A stretch of 9,863 nt of DNA from CAYSHJ01 sp964589725 (GCA_964589725.1 CAZPUJ010000520.1:1-9863); one strand, 5' to 3'. Shown: positions 1-7,343, counted from the stretch's first letter. Program-made: numbers and translations. Notes: generated from the sequence alone by a model not told the origin.

Positions 1-1665
1 TTCGCGGGCGTGCGGTTCGCCGTGGACATGGTCGAGGAAGGTCTCATCACCAAGAACGAGGCAATGTCCGCCGGACGTATTCCGCCCGATGACCTTAATC
101 AACTGTTGCAGCCAATCTTCGACGCCGATGCCAAGCGGAAAGCTCAGGCCGAGGGCAAGGTGCTCGCGAAAGGGATCAACGCCGGACCTGGTGCCGCGAC
201 TGGCAAGATCATGTTCTTTGCCGACGACGCCGAAGCCTATGTCCACAAGCATGGCAAGGGAGTGATCCTGGTCCGCCGTGAAACGTCCCCGGAAGATTTG
301 CGCGGCATGCAAGCAGCCGAAGGAATCCTCACGGCGTTTGGGGGAGCATCCTCGCACGCCGCGCTGGTCTCGCGGCAAATGGGTAAAGTCTGCATCGTGG
401 GCTGTGCCGGATTGCAGATCGACTATGAAAAGCGAACGCTCACGGCCGGCGGCAAGACGCTGAAAGAGGGCAACTTCATCAGCATCGACGGATTCACCGG
501 AGAAGTCATGGAAGGGCAGATCGCGACCAAGCCCAGCGAGGTCGTGCAAGTGCTGATCAACAAGACGATCAAGGCCGAAGACAGCCGCGTCTATCAGCAG
601 TTCGCCAAGCTGATGTCGTGGGCCGACGAAGCTCGCGGCAACTTCAAAATCCGCACGAACGCCGATGAGCCAGAGCAAGCCGCCGCTGCGATTGCCTTTG
701 GTGCTCAAGGCATCGGACTGTGCCGCACCGAGCACATGTTCTTCAAAGGCGACCGCATCAAGGCGATGCGCGAAATGATCCTCGCCGAGACGCTCGAAGA
801 CCGCAGGAAGGCTCTCACGAAGTTGCTGCCCTACCAGCGCGAAGACTTCACCGGCATCTTCAAGGAAATGAAGGGCTACCCGGTCACGATCCGCTTGCTC
901 GATCCGCCGCTGCACGAATTCCTTCCGCACGACGAGAAGGGCCAAGCGGAGATGGCCAAGGAAATCGGCATCAGCACCGACAAGGTCGCCGGTCGCGTCA
1001 AAGCCCTGCACGAGTTCAATCCGATGCTCGGTTTCCGCGGTTGTCGTCTCGGCAACGTCTTCCCGGAAATCACCGAGATGCAAGCCCGCGCGATCTTCGA
1101 GGCCGCCTGCGACGTCGCCAAACAGGGGATCGCAGTCGAGCCGGAAGTCATGATCCCGCTCGTCGCGTTCCTGCCCGAGTTCAAGGTTCAAGCCAAGATC
1201 ATCCGCGAAGCTGCCGACAAAGTCTTCGCCGAAAAGGGCATCAAAGTGAAATACCTCGTCGGCACGATGATCGAACTCCCTCGCGCCTGCATCCGAGCAG
1301 ACCAGATCGCTCAAGAAGCCGAGTTCTTCAGCTTCGGCACGAACGATCTGACGCAAACCGGACTGGGCATGAGCCGCGACGACTACGGCAGCTTCATCCG
1401 TCACTACATGGAGAGCGACCTCGTTCCGAAAGACCCATTCCAAGTCATCGACTTCGACGGCATCGGCGGCCTGATGGAAATCGGCGTCGAACGCGGCCGC
1501 AAGTCGCGCCCCGATCTCAAAATCGGCATCTGCGGCGAACACGGCGGCGAACCCGACTCGGTTAAATTCTGCCACCGCATTGGCCTGAATTATGTGAGTT
1601 GCTCACCGTTCCGAGTGCCGATCGCCCGCTTGGCCGCGGCACAAGCAGCTTTGGAAAAGAAGTGA
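1..1665 (+). CDS. ppdK: Pyruvate, phosphate dikinase, C-terminal part (5' end outside window)
   Basis: Cytoplasmic enzyme interconverting pyruvate + ATP + Pi and PEP + AMP + PPi. The frame is open from base 1, so the gene starts upstream. About 554 residues are present of the usual 870-900, so the N-terminal ATP-grasp domain is missing from view. Counting from the GTG at base 10, the swivelling phosphohistidine domain carries GGASSHAALVSR with the catalytic His at residue 116 (bases 355-357). The TIM-barrel PEP/pyruvate domain follows, with GIGLCRTEHMFF, RLLDPPLHEFLP, NPMLGFRGCRLG, FGTNDLTQTGLG and GICGEHGGEP (catalytic Cys about residue 508). The end, YVSCSPFRVPIARLAAAQA, is the classic PPDK C-terminus, so the 3' end is complete. 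Oddity: the usual GGMTSHAA reads GGASSHAA, which replaces the Thr two residues before the His by Ser. PPDK rather than PEP synthase is supported by the C-terminal motifs. Confidence 0.96.
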   Translation, partial: FAGVRFAVDMVEEGLITKNEAMSAGRIPPDDLNQLLQPIFDADAKRKAQAEGKVLAKGINAGPGAATGKIMFFADDAEAYVHKHGKGVILVRRETSPEDLRGMQAAEGILTAFGGASSHAALVSRQMGKVCIVGCAGLQIDYEKRTLTAGGKTLKEGNFISIDGFTGEVMEGQIATKPSEVVQVLINKTIKAEDSRVYQQFAKLMSWADEARGNFKIRTNADEPEQAAAAIAFGAQGIGLCRTEHMFFKGDRIKAMREMILAETLEDRRKALTKLLPYQREDFTGIFKEMKGYPVTIRLLDPPLHEFLPHDEKGQAEMAKEIGISTDKVAGRVKALHEFNPMLGFRGCRLGNVFPEITEMQARAIFEAACDVAKQGIAVEPEVMIPLVAFLPEFKVQAKIIREAADKVFAEKGIKVKYLVGTMIELPRACIRADQIAQEAEFFSFGTNDLTQTGLGMSRDDYGSFIRHYMESDLVPKDPFQVIDFDGIGGLMEIGVERGRKSRPDLKIGICGEHGGEPDSVKFCHRIGLNYVSCSPFRVPIARLAAAQAALEKK

Positions 1666-1787
1666 TCCAAAGTTCGGTGTGTTCTTTCGACGCAAGTTGT
1701 TTCGAATCCGTGTTCTCGCAATCGCCGCAATCTGCTATTTCGCCGCCCGCAGGTCGTGGTCAATCGGCAAGCAAGGACGTTTCAAAC

Positions 1788-1793
1788 AGGAGA
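1788..1793 (+). promoter_or_regulatory. Ribosome binding site deciding the trhA start
   Basis: AGGAGA lies five bases before the ATG at 1799. The frame is open further upstream to a GTG at 1679, but no Shine-Dalgarno precedes that codon. This site therefore favours the 220-residue protein. Confidence 0.7.
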
Positions 1794-1798
1794 TTGCG

Positions 1799-2461
1799 AT
1801 GGGCCGCACGCTGACTTGGAGATCGTCGTCGCGGTTCGTCACCGAAGAAGTGGCGAACCAGTGGACGCATGCGATCGGATTTCTGCTCAGCCTGCCTGCC
1901 GGCTGGATCCTGTTGGCGGCGGCGGCCGAGCGGAGCAATCCGTGGCTGTCGTCTGGATGCGCGATCTACGTGGCGTCGTTGTCGGCGATGTATGCCGCGT
2001 CGACCTTGTCGCACAGCGTTCATCGAGGTCTCTGGCGACATCGCTTTCGGTCGCTCGATCAGGTCTGCATTTTTCTGCTCATCGCCGGCAACTACACGGC
2101 GTTCGGGATGACGTTCCTGCGCGACGGCTGGTGGGGCGTGCTTTTGATCGTGATGTGGCTGCTCGCCCTGATCGGCATCGTGTTGAAGCTGTTCTTCACG
2201 AAGTTCGACAACGTGTCGGTGTGGTTCTATCTGTTGACGGGTTGGGTGGGAATCATCGCGATCCCGCAATACTTCCACTTTCTCGGCACCGATGGAGTCT
2301 TGTGGATCGCGGCGGGTGCTTTGGCGTATTCGGGTGGCACATGGTTCTTGACTCGCGACGAGCGGAGATTGTTCTATCACCCGCTGTGGCATGTCATGGT
2401 CATGATCGGCACCGCGTGCCATTACGTCGTGGTGCTGAAGTACGTTGTGCCGGGCGGGTAG
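1799..2461 (+). CDS. trhA: Hemolysin III / TrhA family (PAQR-type) membrane protein
   Basis: A 220-residue integral inner-membrane protein of the bacterial hemolysin III family, related to eukaryotic PAQR receptors. About seven hydrophobic segments span residues 25-215. Family signatures are in order: EEVANQWTH at residues 16-24; STLSH (Ser68-x3-His72) after the second helix; LDQ with Asp87 followed by IFLLIAGNYTAF; and HPLWH (His194-x3-His198) in the last helix. The Ser/His/Asp/His/His set is the predicted metal site of this superfamily. Length matches the family (about 205-230). The ATG at 1799 has a good AGGAGA. The gene lies 133 bases after PPDK with no recognisable terminator between them, so read-through is possible but unproven. 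It converges with the PhoX-like gene across a 22-base gap. Proposed roles elsewhere are membrane-energy or lipid homeostasis; cytolytic activity should not be assumed from the name. Confidence 0.93.
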   Translation: MGRTLTWRSSSRFVTEEVANQWTHAIGFLLSLPAGWILLAAAAERSNPWLSSGCAIYVASLSAMYAASTLSHSVHRGLWRHRFRSLDQVCIFLLIAGNYTAFGMTFLRDGWWGVLLIVMWLLALIGIVLKLFFTKFDNVSVWFYLLTGWVGIIAIPQYFHFLGTDGVLWIAAGALAYSGGTWFLTRDERRLFYHPLWHVMVMIGTACHYVVVLKYVVPGG

Positions 2462-2483
2462 GTGCAAAACTAAGCCTTGAGCC

Positions 2484-3911
2484 TCACACGCGGCCGTTGC
2501 GCCACGGGCCGGTGATCGCGACGGTCAGACCAGAAACCTGAATGTTGACGAATAGTGTCGAGTGATCGGGCGAGAAGCAGACGCCCGCGAGTTCCGAATT
2601 CAGGTGACAAAAGCCGAACGTGTAGAGCTTGCCTGCGGGTGTGACGCCAATCAGTCGCGCTTGCTTGCGTCCACGGTCTTCGCAGACGATGACATCGCCC
2701 CAAGCCGAAACGGTCAGGTTGTCGCAATTCGTCAACAAGTCCGAGTTGTTCGGTTCGAGGAACAATTCGAGCATGCCGACTGACTTTGTTTCTTGGGCAG
2801 TTCCTTCGGCCGAACTGGGACGATAGCGCCAAATCTGACCAAACTTCTTAGCTCCGCCGGTTGTGCAAGCGAAATAAATTTCGCCGTTCTTACCGGTCCA
2901 AGCTCCTTCGCCACGAGCGAACTTGGCGGCGCCGGCGTCGAAGCCGCGTTTCCGCAAGTCGTCCTTCGGCGATTCGACATCGTCGAGCGTGATCCACTCG
3001 ACCGGCAGCGTCTCGGCGGACTTCACGGTTTGCTGCGTCCAGTTGCGAGTGTCGATGCTCGGCCGATCTTTGATCTTCAGCGCTTGCAGTGTACCGCCAG
3101 CCGCCAGCTTGCCCGGCTGCTTGGGCAGGAAGCGATAGAATAAACCGTCATCGCGGTCCTCGGTTTGATAGACGATTTTTGTCGCCGGGTTCACGGCGAT
3201 CGCTTCGTGATTGAAGCGGCCCATCGCCTTCAGCGGCAATGGTTCGGCGAGTTGCGGTTGCTCGGTGGCCGGCACTTCAAAGTTGTAGCCGTGATCCTGT
3301 TCGCAGTGATACTTGTCCAACCTTTTTACATCAACGACCAGTCCGGCGCGAGCGACCGTTTCCTCGCACGTAACCCAACTGCCCCAGGGGGTCGCACCGC
3401 CGGCGCAGTTGCGCGACGTGCCGGCCAAGCTCAGAAACTGTCGCTCGACCGACTGCGATTTGGTGTTGAACACAGTCGTTGTGGTTCCGCCGGCGCCGGG
3501 CGTGGTTCCCTCGCCACGGTCGTAAAGCTTCACGGCATCGACTTTCCCCAGACGTTCAAACTTCTTGCCCCATGGGCCTTTGCTTGAGCCAGGAATTAGC
3601 TCGTGATTGCGAATCACGATCGCCAACTCCGGCCGCGAACCAGCAAACGCCGCCATGCCATCCGGTGCTCCCGGCAAGAGTAGACCGTCACTCATGACGT
3701 CGCCAGTGCGACCGATGATGGAATATCGAAATCCCTCCGGCAGATCGAGCACCTTCTGTGGGTCCGGCTGGAGCGGCCCGTTTCCGGGTGCCTGCAGACT
3801 GCTCGTAGCCGAGTCCTCCGCAAAGCCCGGAAGCAAGCTGCATCGCAACCCGAGGAAGCCCAAACTCACCGCGCTGGCCGCTTCCAGAAAATGACGTCGC
3901 GAGGTCTGCAT
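2484..3911 (-). CDS. Tat-exported PhoX family protein (DUF839), probable alkaline phosphatase
   Basis: A 475-residue protein with a twin-arginine signal at the N-terminus (SRRHFLEAA at residues 4-12, then a hydrophobic stretch and a likely cleavage near LPGFA-EDS), so it is exported folded. The mature part matches DUF839/PhoX: NHELIPGS near residue 102, GGATPWGSWVTCEE near 170-184, DVIVCEDRG near 405, and GVCFSPDHSTLFVNIQ near 443. In characterised PhoX enzymes the equivalent Cys/Glu-rich motifs hold an Fe/Ca cofactor that hydrolyses phosphomonoesters. The cysteine and glutamates of TPWGSWVTCEE are kept here. The ATG at 3911 is chosen because GGAG lies seven bases upstream and it puts the RR motif at the very N-terminus; a TTG at 3944 lacks such a site. 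A TATAAT box about 65 bases upstream (see 3976-4004) may drive it. Activity is inferred; many DUF839 members are uncharacterised. Confidence 0.92.
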   Translation of the reverse strand: MQTSRRHFLEAASAVSLGFLGLRCSLLPGFAEDSATSSLQAPGNGPLQPDPQKVLDLPEGFRYSIIGRTGDVMSDGLLLPGAPDGMAAFAGSRPELAIVIRNHELIPGSSKGPWGKKFERLGKVDAVKLYDRGEGTTPGAGGTTTTVFNTKSQSVERQFLSLAGTSRNCAGGATPWGSWVTCEETVARAGLVVDVKRLDKYHCEQDHGYNFEVPATEQPQLAEPLPLKAMGRFNHEAIAVNPATKIVYQTEDRDDGLFYRFLPKQPGKLAAGGTLQALKIKDRPSIDTRNWTQQTVKSAETLPVEWITLDDVESPKDDLRKRGFDAGAAKFARGEGAWTGKNGEIYFACTTGGAKKFGQIWRYRPSSAEGTAQETKSVGMLELFLEPNNSDLLTNCDNLTVSAWGDVIVCEDRGRKQARLIGVTPAGKLYTFGFCHLNSELAGVCFSPDHSTLFVNIQVSGLTVAITGPWRNGRV

Positions 3912-3918
3912 GCTGCGT

Positions 3919-3922
3919 CTCC
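3919..3922 (-). promoter_or_regulatory. Ribosome binding site deciding the PhoX-like start
   Basis: GGAG on the minus strand lies seven bases before the ATG at 3911. It selects the start that gives a short n-region before the twin-arginine motif. Confidence 0.6.
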
Positions 3923-3975
3923 GGAACAAAGAACACTTAGTCAATGGACTGTTGGATTAGTGGATCGAACAAGAC

Positions 3976-4004
3976 ATTATACCTCGCACGGCCACATCTG
4001 ACAC
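3976..4004 (-). promoter_or_regulatory. Candidate sigma-70-type promoter for the PhoX-like gene
   Basis: On the minus strand, GTGTCA (4004-3999, four of six matches to TTGACA) is followed by 17 bases and a perfect TATAAT (3981-3976). The predicted start of transcription is near 3969, giving a leader of about 57 bases. The promoter lies in the left end of the 3978-4108 palindrome, and a weaker mirror copy lies at the right end. It is a sequence match only. Confidence 0.45.
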
Positions 4005-4108
4005 ATTTGGAGGACGCTTCACACTAACCCGAAGCGTAAGCGAGGGCAGAGGTAACAGGCCCTCATTTACGCTTCGGGTTAGTGTCAGACTCGACTGTAC
4101 GAGGTATA
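3978..4108. repeat. 131-bp imperfect palindrome (REP/MITE-like structured element)
   Basis: The left arm (3978-4004 plus 4025-4046) is the inverted complement of the right arm (4060-4108). The outer ends read TATACCTCG and its complement. TCTGACAC (3997-4004) mirrors GTGTCAGA (4082-4089) in exact register. The inner 22 bases (4025-4046 against 4060-4081) differ at two positions. The loop is 13 bases (4047-4059). A 20-base segment (4005-4024) interrupts only the left arm; it ends in ACAC, repeating the ACAC just before it. No coding frame is evident. Inner core sequences of the type ACCCGAAGCGTAAGCGAGGG recur, from memory, between genes in planctomycete genomes, which suggests a dispersed repeat family. 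It lies between divergent genes, so a simple terminator role is unlikely. Confidence 0.8.
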
Positions 4109-4110
4109 TC
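4082..4110 (+). promoter_or_regulatory. Candidate outward promoter at right end of the palindrome
   Basis: GTGTCA (4082-4087), a 17-base spacer and TATATC (4105-4110) form the mirror image of the left-end promoter, with a weaker -10 (four of six). It points toward the gene at 4415 and would leave a leader of about 300 bases. Confidence 0.25.
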
Positions 4111-4306
4111 AACCGCCAATCCCCGTCAGCAAGGCGTCGAAGTTGAAGCTGAAGGCTTCTTCGACGGGCCGCAGAACGTCGCGTAGCCCACCGTCAGTTG
4201 TTCGCCAGATCGAGTGTTGCCTGACGTTCAAAACGTGACGTTTTGATGAGTGGTACACACAGATTTGATCAAAACTGAACCAACGGCGGCGAGTCGATGT
4301 ATCGGA
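4109..4306 (-). other. Possible relic of a protein C-terminus
   Basis: On the minus strand a frame stays open for 65 codons, from just after a TAG (4309-4307) to a TGA at 4111-4109. It has no ATG. The last part reads WRTTDGGLRDVLRPVEEAF followed by SFNFDALLTGIGG. This looks like ordinary protein sequence, with codon choice similar to neighbouring genes, but I do not recognise a family. The stop codon abuts the outer end of the palindrome at 4108. It could be the tail of a gene destroyed by a deletion, or chance in GC-rich DNA. Confidence 0.2.
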
Positions 4307-4414
4307 CTATGTCTGGCGTCACATTGCCGACCATTGCGGAATCCGGCGCGATCAGTTTTGCTCAGCATTCACCGTGAAACTGCGCACCGAAGATAACGGA
4401 TCGAGTTTTCTGAA
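4112..4414. other. Upstream region of the 4415 gene: several small palindromes
   Basis: This stretch has no convincing gene other than the doubtful minus-strand relic over its left part. It holds a 19-base palindrome at 4228-4246, a 10-base palindrome TTTGATCAAA at 4264-4273, and CAAAACTGA at 4270-4278 with its inverted copy TCAGTTTTG at 4352-4360. The recurring core is TTTTGA/TCAAAA. No clear -35/-10 pair was found directly before 4415. The Shine-Dalgarno of that gene is weak. Confidence 0.5.
4228..4246. promoter_or_regulatory. 19-bp perfect palindrome, candidate operator
   Basis: TCAAAACGT-G-ACGTTTTGA is a perfect 9-bp inverted repeat around one central base. Size and symmetry suit binding by a dimeric regulator. 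It lies about 170 bases before the start at 4415. No T-run follows, so it does not look like a terminator. No regulator is identified. Confidence 0.35.
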
Positions 4415-7267
4415 ATGCACCGTGCCATTCAAGCCGTCGAAATTGGCCTCGGGGTCAAAGTTGGCGAAGGCCGGCTGTTTCTGCTGCTGTTGCTGGCGAA
4501 CATGCTGATTGGCGTCGGTCGCAGTTTCGCTTGGACGGCGGGGAACGCGCTCTTTTTGGATCGCTTCGGTTCGGAAGGTCAGCCCTATTTGTTCTTGATC
4601 ACCAGCCTATTGCTGCCCGCATTGGCTGCGAGCTATCTGCGGTTGGAGCAGCGGCTGTCCTTCCGTTCGCTGACGATCGGCAGCTTTCTGGCGGTGTTCA
4701 CGTTGCTGGTCGGCCTGCGAATGCTGCTCCGGTCAAGTGATGCCGGGTGGATCACCTACATGGCCGCCGTCTCGATTGATCTCACCGACTTTCTGACGGG
4801 CATGGCTTTTTGGGCGTTGGCGGGAATGCTGTGCGACGTCCGTCAGGCCAAGCGGTTGTTCCCGCTCGTCGGCAGCGGCGAGTGGATCGTGATGGTCGGC
4901 GGAGGATTCGCGACGCCGTGGCTGGTCGGCCTGATCGGAACCGTGAACTTGTATTGGCTAGCGGCATCGGGCATCGGAGGCGGGTTGGTGGTGGTGCTGC
5001 TCGCGCTGCGACAAGTACCCAAGTCGGACGATGCCAAAGCCTCGGATGAGCCGGAGCCGCAGGCCAAGTCGGCGAACAGCAGCCTCCTGAAGAACCCGTT
5101 CGTGCTGTTCCTGCTGGTCAACAACGCGCTGTCCACGGTGGGACTGTATTTTCTCGACAATGCGTTCTGCGGATTCGTCGAGAAACGCTACCCGGATGCC
5201 GATCAATTGGCGGGCTTTCTGGGTCAGTTTTGGGCCTGGGTTGCCGTTGTCATTCTGGTCAGCCGCGGCTTCTTCACCAGCCGTCTGCTGTCGCGTTACG
5301 GAGTCAATTTGGGACTGTCGGCTCTGCCGGTTTCGGTATTTGTTTCCATCGTGGTATTTGGAGCGTTATGCGGAGCGATCGGAATTGACGGCGCCCTTCC
5401 GTTCTGGGTGCTGGTGATGGCGCGGTTCTTCGATGCGTGTCTGCGAAATGACCTGGATGAGAGCGCGGGACTCATTCTGTATCAGCCGTTGCCGTTGGCC
5501 CAGAGGTCGCTGGCTCAGGCCACCAACGAAGGTGTATTCCTCCCAGTCGCGACCGGGATTTCCGGCGGGCTGTTGCTGCTGATGAAGAACGTCTTCGGTT
5601 TCGGTCCCCTGGAGATCACTTTGACGATCCCCGTGGTCGTGATCGCCTGGATCCTCAGCGGCTTCGAGGTGACACGGCGTTATCCGGGCATGGTGGCGGC
5701 GGCGATCGCGGGGCATCGCTTCGACGCGGCCACGTTGTCCCTCACGGACAACACCAGCCTGAACCTCCTGAAGACCAAACTGCAGAGCAATTACGCGACG
5801 GAGGTGCTCTACGCGCTGGCCTTGCTCGAAAACGCCGATCCCGAATTCTTGCGCGCCAAACTGACGCACTTGCTGGATCATTCCGATCCCGACGTGCGCC
5901 GCGAAGTTTTGCGGATTCTCGCGCGCCGTGAGATGCGTGACGCCGTGCCAGCCGTGCGCGAGCGAGTGCGTGCCGAAATGATTCCCCAGGTCCGCGGCGA
6001 AGTGTTGCGAACGCTCGCGAAGCTGGAGGAAGGCGACGCACTCGATGAGTTGACTCCCTTCTTAAAGGACGAAGATCCAGAATTGCGTGTCTCGGCGATC
6101 GTGGGCTTGATGCGGCACGTTGGGTTGGACGGCATCGTGCTGGCGGCGGACCAATTCGACGCGATGCGGAATTCCCACGAACCGTCTCAGCGGCGATTGG
6201 CGGCGCGCGTCTTGGGTGAGGTCGGAATTCAGAACTTTTATCGGCCGCTCGTCCCCTTGCTGCGCGATGAGCAAATTGAGGTTCGCAACGAAGCACTGAT
6301 CGCGGCGGGCAAACTGAAAATTCCGCGTCTGTGGCCGGACGTGCTCGCGGCACTGGATATTCCCGGATTGCAGAGCGCGGCAGTGTCGTCGCTGGTGGCG
6401 GGAGGCGAGGCGGTCTTGCCCTTGCTGGAAACGGAATTTGAACAGCGAACGCAGGATCCTGAGTTTCAAGTCCGCGTGATTGGTGTCTTTCAACAGATTC
6501 GTGGAGACGAGGTACTGGCGTTTCTGGAACGGCACATTGATGACACACATTCTGATGTTTATTCGCGCGTGCTGAGCGCATTAAGCCTCTGTCGTTACCA
6601 TGTGTCTGCTTCCGATGTGGCGCGGGTGGTGGGGAAGATTCAGGAGGAAAGTCAGCACGCGGCGTGGCTGCTTTCCGTGAGTACCTCGTTGTTCGAAGGC
6701 GAAGCGTTTTCCTTGTTGAAGGATGCGCTCGACGACTTGCAGCAACAAGACCTGGATCGTATCTATCTGTTGCTGTCGTTCATCTATGATGCTCATGCGA
6801 TGTTCGATTCACACAGCAATTTGGAACACCCGTCGGCCGAGCGGAGAGCTTACGCGTTCGAGATCATCGACTCGATGATCAGCCGAGATCTCAAGCCCGT
6901 CCCGATTTTCGCCGAAGCTCCCGACCATGTGTTGGCTCAAGTGGTTCCCATCTTGGAGGAGCAAGAGTTTGAAGCCGGACAGCGCATCTTCGAGAAAGGG
7001 GATCTCGGCACGAGCATGTACGTTATCGTGAGCGGCAAACTCCGTGTGCATATCGACGACCGTGAGCTGACCGTACTTGGCGAGCGTCAGGTGTTCGGTG
7101 AACTGGCGTTGCTGGATCCCGAACCCCGTTCGGCTTCGATCACCGCCATCGAGTCGACACTCGTGTTCAAGATCTCTCAAGCCGAGATCTACGAACTGAT
7201 GGCGGACCACATCGAGATCACCCGCGGGATCATGCGCGTCCTGTGCCGCCGCATCCGACAAAAATAG
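4415..7267 (+). CDS. ATP/ADP-translocase-like (Npt/TLC, MFS-type) membrane protein with HEAT repeats and cNMP-binding domain
   Basis: A 950-residue three-part protein. Residues about 18-418 hold some 11-12 hydrophobic segments with a hydrophilic loop at 203-225, the layout of MFS/nucleotide-transporter-like proteins; LYQPLPLAQR at 355-364 and EGVFLPVATGISGGLLLL at 372-389 are typical of the bacterial Npt/TLC-like branch. Residues about 455-770 form repeated helical pairs of HEAT type, for example DPDVRREVLRILA, DPELRVSAIVGLM and IEVRNEALIAAG. Residues about 828-945 are a CAP/cNMP-binding domain with an intact phosphate-binding cassette FGELALLDPEPRSA (894-907, Arg905 retained). Its likely role is a membrane protein whose transport or signalling is tuned by a cyclic nucleotide; substrate and ligand are unknown. 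The ATG at 4415 is the first start after an in-frame TAA at 4394. No helix-turn-helix follows the cNMP domain, so it is not a CRP-type transcription factor. Confidence 0.88.
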   Translation: MHRAIQAVEIGLGVKVGEGRLFLLLLLANMLIGVGRSFAWTAGNALFLDRFGSEGQPYLFLITSLLLPALAASYLRLEQRLSFRSLTIGSFLAVFTLLVGLRMLLRSSDAGWITYMAAVSIDLTDFLTGMAFWALAGMLCDVRQAKRLFPLVGSGEWIVMVGGGFATPWLVGLIGTVNLYWLAASGIGGGLVVVLLALRQVPKSDDAKASDEPEPQAKSANSSLLKNPFVLFLLVNNALSTVGLYFLDNAFCGFVEKRYPDADQLAGFLGQFWAWVAVVILVSRGFFTSRLLSRYGVNLGLSALPVSVFVSIVVFGALCGAIGIDGALPFWVLVMARFFDACLRNDLDESAGLILYQPLPLAQRSLAQATNEGVFLPVATGISGGLLLLMKNVFGFGPLEITLTIPVVVIAWILSGFEVTRRYPGMVAAAIAGHRFDAATLSLTDNTSLNLLKTKLQSNYATEVLYALALLENADPEFLRAKLTHLLDHSDPDVRREVLRILARREMRDAVPAVRERVRAEMIPQVRGEVLRTLAKLEEGDALDELTPFLKDEDPELRVSAIVGLMRHVGLDGIVLAADQFDAMRNSHEPSQRRLAARVLGEVGIQNFYRPLVPLLRDEQIEVRNEALIAAGKLKIPRLWPDVLAALDIPGLQSAAVSSLVAGGEAVLPLLETEFEQRTQDPEFQVRVIGVFQQIRGDEVLAFLERHIDDTHSDVYSRVLSALSLCRYHVSASDVARVVGKIQEESQHAAWLLSVSTSLFEGEAFSLLKDALDDLQQQDLDRIYLLLSFIYDAHAMFDSHSNLEHPSAERRAYAFEIIDSMISRDLKPVPIFAEAPDHVLAQVVPILEEQEFEAGQRIFEKGDLGTSMYVIVSGKLRVHIDDRELTVLGERQVFGELALLDPEPRSASITAIESTLVFKISQAEIYELMADHIEITRGIMRVLCRRIRQK

Positions 7268-7279
7268 CACCTTGTCTCT

Positions 7280-7343
7280 GAATTCCCAAGAATTCCGCCG
7301 CATGAGCCTGGTAGCCAGACTGAATTCTTGCGAATTCAGCTAC
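7280..7343. repeat. Two GAATTC-based hairpins downstream of the 4415 gene
   Basis: The first unit is GAATTC-CCAA-GAATTC (7280-7295). The second is CTGAATTC-TTGC-GAATTCAG (7320-7339), with outer arms GTAG (7311-7314) and CTAC (7340-7343). Removing CAGAC (7315-7319) from the left arm gives a perfect 12-bp inverted repeat. The four GAATTC hexamers come in two pairs, each spaced ten bases. The unit begins 12 bases after the stop at 7267, so it could end transcription as a hairpin, but no T-run follows. It also borders the truncated 5' end of the exporter relic. A dispersed intergenic repeat is the other possibility. Confidence 0.6.

Noticed and set aside
720..1565. Plus-strand 281-codon frame inside PPDK
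   Set aside because: Its composition is almost entirely Arg/Pro/His/Ser, typical of the alternate frame of a GC-rich gene, and it lies entirely within a well-supported gene.
1679..1798. Upstream extension of the TrhA-like protein from GTG 1679
   Set aside because: No ribosome site precedes GTG 1679, while ATG 1799 has AGGAGA and gives the usual family length. The extra residues are Arg-rich and not family-like.
3978..4108. Reading the large palindrome as a transcription terminator
   Set aside because: It lies upstream of both flanking genes, which diverge, and neither side has a T-run. A promoter-bearing repeat fits better.
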